Of a DNA stretch of 64,000 nt, positions 60,566 to 64,000 are shown in pieces. The DNA comes from Dongia mobilis. Lineage in GTDB: Bacteria; Pseudomonadota; Alphaproteobacteria; Dongiales; Dongiaceae. Under the pieces are notes generated by a model. That model did not search any database. It saw only the letters and a program-made list of their open reading frames with translations, and was not told the origin of the DNA. The stretch spans positions 434,001 through 498,000 of the forward strand of contig NZ_SNYW01000006.1 in the NCBI RefSeq assembly GCF_004363235.1, written 5' to 3'. The translations under genes were made by a program, and so were the position numbers. Numbering within the stretch: position 1 is the first letter of the stretch; the number at the start of each line of letters is the position of its first letter.

Positions 60566-61329
60566 TGCGGCATGGCGTCATCACGTTGCGATCGGCCTGC
60601 GCGTCGGCACTGCTCGCCCTTGGTCTCATCGCAGCGACAGATCGGGCGACTGCAACCGACACAACCATCGAGCGGATGCCGGCGGCCCTGGAATCCGCCT
60701 TTGCCTTGAGCGCCCTGCCGCCGACCCTGCGCGATGAGGCCGGCGTCTATCTGCTCGACCCGGGAAAGGGTTACTACCTCGCGGCTCAGGGCAGCAGCGG
60801 CATTGCCTGCCTGGTCCAGCGCACGGCCTGGGAAATGGCCGATTACCGCGACGACATCTATTTTCCGCTCTGCTACGACGCTGCGGGTACCGCAACCTAT
60901 CTCAAGGTGATCATGGATACCGCCGCCTTGCGCAGCGAGGGGCTGGAGCCTTCGAAACTAAAGGCGCTGGTCGAGCAGCGCTACCGGGACGGTACCTATC
61001 GGGCGCCCGAGAAGGCGGGGCTCTCCTACATGGTCGGGCCGCTGATGCGCACGGTGGGGCCGCCGGACATGCAGGTCCATACCATGGCGATGCCGCATCT
61101 GATGTTCTATGCGCCGGGCCTCAGCAACGCAGATATCGGGGCGAAGCCCGACCTCGCCAACCCGGGAAGCCTTGCCAATCCCTTCGTCGACCGGCAGGGC
61201 AACGACGCCCAGAGCTACATCATCCAGATGATCGGTGAAGCGGAGAAAGCCCGCATCCTCGCCGACGAGAAGCCGCTGCTGGAGGCGCTTTGCGCCTATC
61301 GCGACATTCTCTGCCTGCATCACCCTTGA
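60562..61329 (+). CDS. Secreted protein of unknown function
   Basis: 255 residues. A signal peptide is present: ITLRSACASALLALGLIAAT. The body has no match I recognise; it has Cys at about 91, 113 and near the C-terminus (CAYRDILCLHHP), possibly disulfide-bonded. It lies between the ArsR gene and the SRPBCC genes with coupled stop/start overlaps, an unusual position because ArsR-SRPBCC pairs are normally adjacent. Confidence 0.7.
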   Translation: MMRHGVITLRSACASALLALGLIAATDRATATDTTIERMPAALESAFALSALPPTLRDEAGVYLLDPGKGYYLAAQGSSGIACLVQRTAWEMADYRDDIYFPLCYDAAGTATYLKVIMDTAALRSEGLEPSKLKALVEQRYRDGTYRAPEKAGLSYMVGPLMRTVGPPDMQVHTMAMPHLMFYAPGLSNADIGAKPDLANPGSLANPFVDRQGNDAQSYIIQMIGEAEKARILADEKPLLEALCAYRDILCLHHP

Positions 61330-61342
61330 GAGGAGCCGACCC

Positions 61343-61882
61343 ATGAGCCCGCAAGTCGCCGAAAGTCATGGCACCATCACCGAAGCCGGCACGATCGTCT
61401 TCGAACGCCTGCTGCCGGGTCCGATCGAGCGGGTCTGGGAATTCCTCACCGATTCGGAAAAGCGCGGGCTGTGGCTGGCGCGTGGGCCGATCGAGCCGCG
61501 CATCGGCGGCCGGGTGGAACTCAGCTTTCGCAACGCCGAACTGTCGCCGGTCAAGGCGCCGCCGCCGAAGAATTACGAGGACGCCGATTGCAGTTCGGTC
61601 ACCGGCAAGGTGACGGCCTGGGAGAAGCCGCACCGTCTCGCCTATCTCTGGGGCGATGGCGGCTCGGAGGTGACCTTCGAACTCGCGCCCGCGGGCCGGC
61701 AGGTGCGCCTCACCCTGACGCACCGGCGTCTCGACAACCGCCCCATAATGGTGAGTGTTGCCGGCGGCTGGCATGCCCATCTCGGCATCCTCGCCGACCG
61801 GCTCGCAGGCAGGGCGCCGCAGCCCTTCTGGCCGACCCATACGGCGCTGGAACGCGACTATGATGCGCGCATTGCCGGGTGA
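61343..61882 (+). CDS. SRPBCC/AHSA1-like protein
   Basis: 179 residues from the ATG at 61343 (GAGAGGAG upstream). The Bet v1-like AHSA1 fold: TIVFERLLPGPIERVWEFLT then DSEKRGLWLARGPIEPRIGG, with YLWGDGGSEVTFELAP. These bind hydrophobic ligands; the exact ligand is unknown. The stop overlaps the next start by 4 bases. Confidence 0.88.
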   Translation: MSPQVAESHGTITEAGTIVFERLLPGPIERVWEFLTDSEKRGLWLARGPIEPRIGGRVELSFRNAELSPVKAPPPKNYEDADCSSVTGKVTAWEKPHRLAYLWGDGGSEVTFELAPAGRQVRLTLTHRRLDNRPIMVSVAGGWHAHLGILADRLAGRAPQPFWPTHTALERDYDARIAG

Positions 61883-62316
61883 CCGCCATGCCCAGCATCG
61901 AGCAGATCCAGTATGTAAAGGCACCCATCGGCAAGGTTTTCGCGGCCCTCACCACCGAACCCGGCCTCGCCGCCGTGTGGACCGACAGATTGTCGGTGAC
62001 CCCAGCGCTGGGTGCCGTCAACACCTTCCATTTCGGTGAAGGCAAGCCGGACCGCATGAAGGTGGTGGCCTTCGAGCCCGACCGGCGCGTCATCTGGGAA
62101 TGCATCGATTCCGACCCGCAATGGATCGGCACCGAGATCAGCTTCGAGCTGGAACAGAGAAGGGACAAGGTGGCGGTCACGCTGAAACAGGAGAAATGGC
62201 GCGCCGTCACCGAGTTCTACCGCTTCTGCAATTACAATTGGGGCGTCTTCCTTTTGAGCCTCAAGGGCTATTGCGAGGACGGCAAGGGGCTGCCCTACCA
62301 GGACCGCAAGTTCTGA
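61879..62316 (+). CDS. Second SRPBCC-domain protein
   Basis: 145 residues from a GTG (or the ATG at 61888). Pattern QYVKAPIGKVFAALTTEPGL, then TEISFELEQRRDKVAVTLKQ and a NWGVFLLSLKGYCEDGKG end, typical of a one-domain AHSA1/START protein. It is different from its neighbour, so this is a diverged pair rather than a fresh duplication. Convergent with the MFS gene 5 bases away. Confidence 0.85.
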   Translation: MTAMPSIEQIQYVKAPIGKVFAALTTEPGLAAVWTDRLSVTPALGAVNTFHFGEGKPDRMKVVAFEPDRRVIWECIDSDPQWIGTEISFELEQRRDKVAVTLKQEKWRAVTEFYRFCNYNWGVFLLSLKGYCEDGKGLPYQDRKF

Positions 62317-62320
62317 GCCC

Positions 62321-63562
62321 TCATTCCGCTGGGAGCGGGGCGAGGCGCCCGGTACCGCGGTCCCTCATCAGGAACACCATCAGTCCGGCGAGGATCGCGA
62401 GGAAGATGGAGGAGAGCCAGATCCACTCGTAGGTTCCGATATTGTCGAAGAGATAACCGCCGGCCATGGCGCCGAGTGCTCCGCCCAGGGAATGGCCGGC
62501 AGAGATGAGGCCCATGGCGAGGCCCATAACGCGGAGACCGAGATGCGAAGCGGCGAGACTCGCCGTGGGCGGCACGGTCGAATAGTCGAAGATGCCGAAG
62601 AGCACGGCAAAGACCATCAGCAGTTCGACCTCGACGCCGATGTTGAGGAGCACGATGAAGGTGAGGCCGCGCAGCACATAGATCCCGCCCAGCAGCGTCA
62701 CCCGGTTCATGCGGTCGGTCAGCCAGCCGGAGAAGATCATCCCTAGCATGTTGACCGCCGAGAGCAGGCCATAGGCCGTGGCGCTGGTGACCGGCCCGAA
62801 GCCGCAGAACTGGGCATAGGGCATGAGATGCGTCTCGATCACCCCTGTCGTGGTGAAGCCGCAGAGGAGGAAGCTCCAGAACAATATGTGGAAGGCGGGT
62901 TTGGTCAGCAGATAGGCTGTGTCGGCGGCGAAGCTGCCCTGGCTGCCGTGATGCGCGGCGGCGCTGCCCGGGCGCGGCGCCAGCATGCGCCAGAGGAGCG
63001 GCGCCAGCATCAGGCAGGCGATGCCGATGGCGGCATAGCTCCAGCGCCAGCTGAATTGGGCAAGGACGAGGGCGATCAGCGGCACGATCAGGAATTGCCC
63101 GCCGGTCGAGCCCGAGGTGGCGATGCCAAGGGCGAGGCCGCGATTGCGCTCGAACAGGCGCGCGATCGCCGTCGAGACCACATGGGTGGCAACGATGCTG
63201 AAGCCGGCACCTGCGATCACGGCCAGCGCCAGGGAGAAAACGAAGCGGTTGCTGGTGGCGGCGATGGCGAGGCAGCCGATGCCGATGAGGACGAGGCCGC
63301 CCGCGAGCAGCACCCGGACACCATGCCGGTCGACCATCCGCCCGGCAATGGGGGCGAGGCCCGCCATGACGAGAAGCGTCACCGCGACCGTGTTGGAGAC
63401 ATGGCTCCTGGACCAGCCGAGCTCGCTTTCCCAGATCGGCATGACAAGGCCGGTCGCGGCGCGCGCCGAAAAGGCGAGGGCAAGTGCCAGGAAAGCAAAG
63501 CCGACCACCAGCCAGGGCAGCAGATTGAAAGTTGACTGGTCCGGTCTTGGTGCCTCGCTCAT
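62321..63562 (-). CDS. MFS transporter (NreB/oxalate-formate antiporter-like)
   Basis: 413 residues from the ATG at 63562. About twelve membrane segments. The family motif GRMVDRHGVRVLLAGGLVLI lies between helices 2 and 3, with LFERNRGLALGIATSGSTGG later, both seen in the MFS group that includes monocarboxylate-like transporters. The substrate is unknown. The frame is open upstream by over 100 codons, but the N-terminal helix pattern begins at the chosen ATG. Confidence 0.9.
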   Translation of the reverse strand: MSEAPRPDQSTFNLLPWLVVGFAFLALALAFSARAATGLVMPIWESELGWSRSHVSNTVAVTLLVMAGLAPIAGRMVDRHGVRVLLAGGLVLIGIGCLAIAATSNRFVFSLALAVIAGAGFSIVATHVVSTAIARLFERNRGLALGIATSGSTGGQFLIVPLIALVLAQFSWRWSYAAIGIACLMLAPLLWRMLAPRPGSAAAHHGSQGSFAADTAYLLTKPAFHILFWSFLLCGFTTTGVIETHLMPYAQFCGFGPVTSATAYGLLSAVNMLGMIFSGWLTDRMNRVTLLGGIYVLRGLTFIVLLNIGVEVELLMVFAVLFGIFDYSTVPPTASLAASHLGLRVMGLAMGLISAGHSLGGALGAMAGGYLFDNIGTYEWIWLSSIFLAILAGLMVFLMRDRGTGRLAPLPAE

Positions 63563-63775
63563 TCTCTCATCCAATTTTCTGTGATGCCGTTCGGATCTCG
63601 GACGGCGGGCGGTCGCATCGCACGATGACGCGGCGCGGTCCAGTACACAAGCCGTACCCGCCGGCAGGACAATCCTCGTCCCGCGAACCCGCAACGTGTG
63701 CCGCGTCATAGTCTTGGACCCCTGGTCCCGGCTAGTCTTGTCCATTCTTGCGCTCGATCCCGAGGAGGCCCTGCC

Positions 63776-64000
63776 ATGCGCAGCCTGCGGTCCGTGCTCT
63801 CCCTCCTGTTCGCCCTGGGCCTTGCCGCCTGCTTCGTGCAGCACGCCGAGCCGATCGGGGTGGCCGAGCCGGCCCGCGCCGGGCAATGGTCCGGCCTTTG
63901 GGTGGCACAGCCAGTCGAGCCCGGTGGCGAGCCCGGTTTCTTTCGGGTCGAGGATGTCGAGCCGTCCTCCGGGCGGTTCAGCGTGGCCGAGGCGGATCCC
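63776..64000 (+). CDS. Putative lipoprotein, N-terminal part
   Basis: 75 codons up to the window edge from the ATG at 63776, with GAGGAGG upstream. A lipoprotein signal: LRSVLSLLFALGLAAC, where LAAC is a good lipobox, so the Cys is the expected lipid-anchor residue. The rest (GQWSGLWVAQPVEPGGEPGF) is not recognised. Incomplete at the 3' end. Confidence 0.65.
   Translation, partial: MRSLRSVLSLLFALGLAACFVQHAEPIGVAEPARAGQWSGLWVAQPVEPGGEPGFFRVEDVEPSSGRFSVAEADP

Overview
The window looks like chromosomal DNA of a high-GC alphaproteobacterium, most likely of the Rhodospirillales type (Azospirillum or Dongia-like). The reasons are alphaproteobacterial marker genes: an RcdA/DUF1465 protease adaptor, a TrcR/DUF1013 cell-cycle regulator, a DUF1192 protein, an rsmE-gshA pair divergent from ubiA, a comF-grxC-nitrilase string, and a ROSE-like RNA thermometer before an Hsp20 gene. 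No rRNA, tRNA, CRISPR array or insertion sequence was seen.

Layout. 0-15 kb is mostly housekeeping: the start of a VCBS/RTX surface protein cut by the left edge, an Lrp regulator, a J-domain protein, LysE exporter, glutathione synthesis (gshA), rsmE, ubiA, two methyltransferases, a MOSC protein, Prx6-type peroxiredoxin, a nitrilase-family amidase, grxC, comF, a FecR-domain protein, mutT, a GNAT acetyltransferase, argJ and a parvulin. 15-21.5 kb has secA, prolyl iminopeptidase, a degenerate receiver/GGDEF protein and a small-molecule kinase. 21.6-25.1 kb is a TPP-riboswitch-controlled thiBPQ thiamine uptake operon. 25-30.5 kb has a class III aminotransferase, an S9 peptidase, a PiuC-type dioxygenase and a SufS-type desulfurase.

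30.6-48 kb is catabolic. One plus-strand operon encodes a polyamine-type ABC importer, a cysteine hydrolase, a GH63-like glycosidase and a PfkB sugar kinase, joined by 4-base overlaps. It is followed by an M81 peptidase, a trimethylamine-dehydrogenase-like flavoprotein, and a minus-strand group (Rieske oxygenase, TetR, acyl-CoA dehydrogenase, MFS) with a palindrome in its promoter. 47-51.3 kb holds psuG/psuK, an MsbA-like ABC exporter and cyaY.

51.3-54.9 kb is an A/T-richer island with four accessory genes: a nucleotidyltransferase-signature protein, an XRE-HTH/ImmA-IrrE metallopeptidase fusion, a beta-family protein and, convergent, a PD-(D/E)XK-like sce7726-family protein. A perfect palindrome lies at the start of the first gene. 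This is the best candidate in the window for a poorly described (probably anti-phage or toxin-antitoxin-like) system.

55-64 kb returns to core genes: rpmE, rcdA, hsp20 with its thermometer, a candidate structured small RNA, a DUF1192 gene, a quinone oxidoreductase, trcR, an ArsR-SRPBCC operon with a secreted protein inserted in it, an MFS transporter and the start of a lipoprotein gene cut by the right edge.
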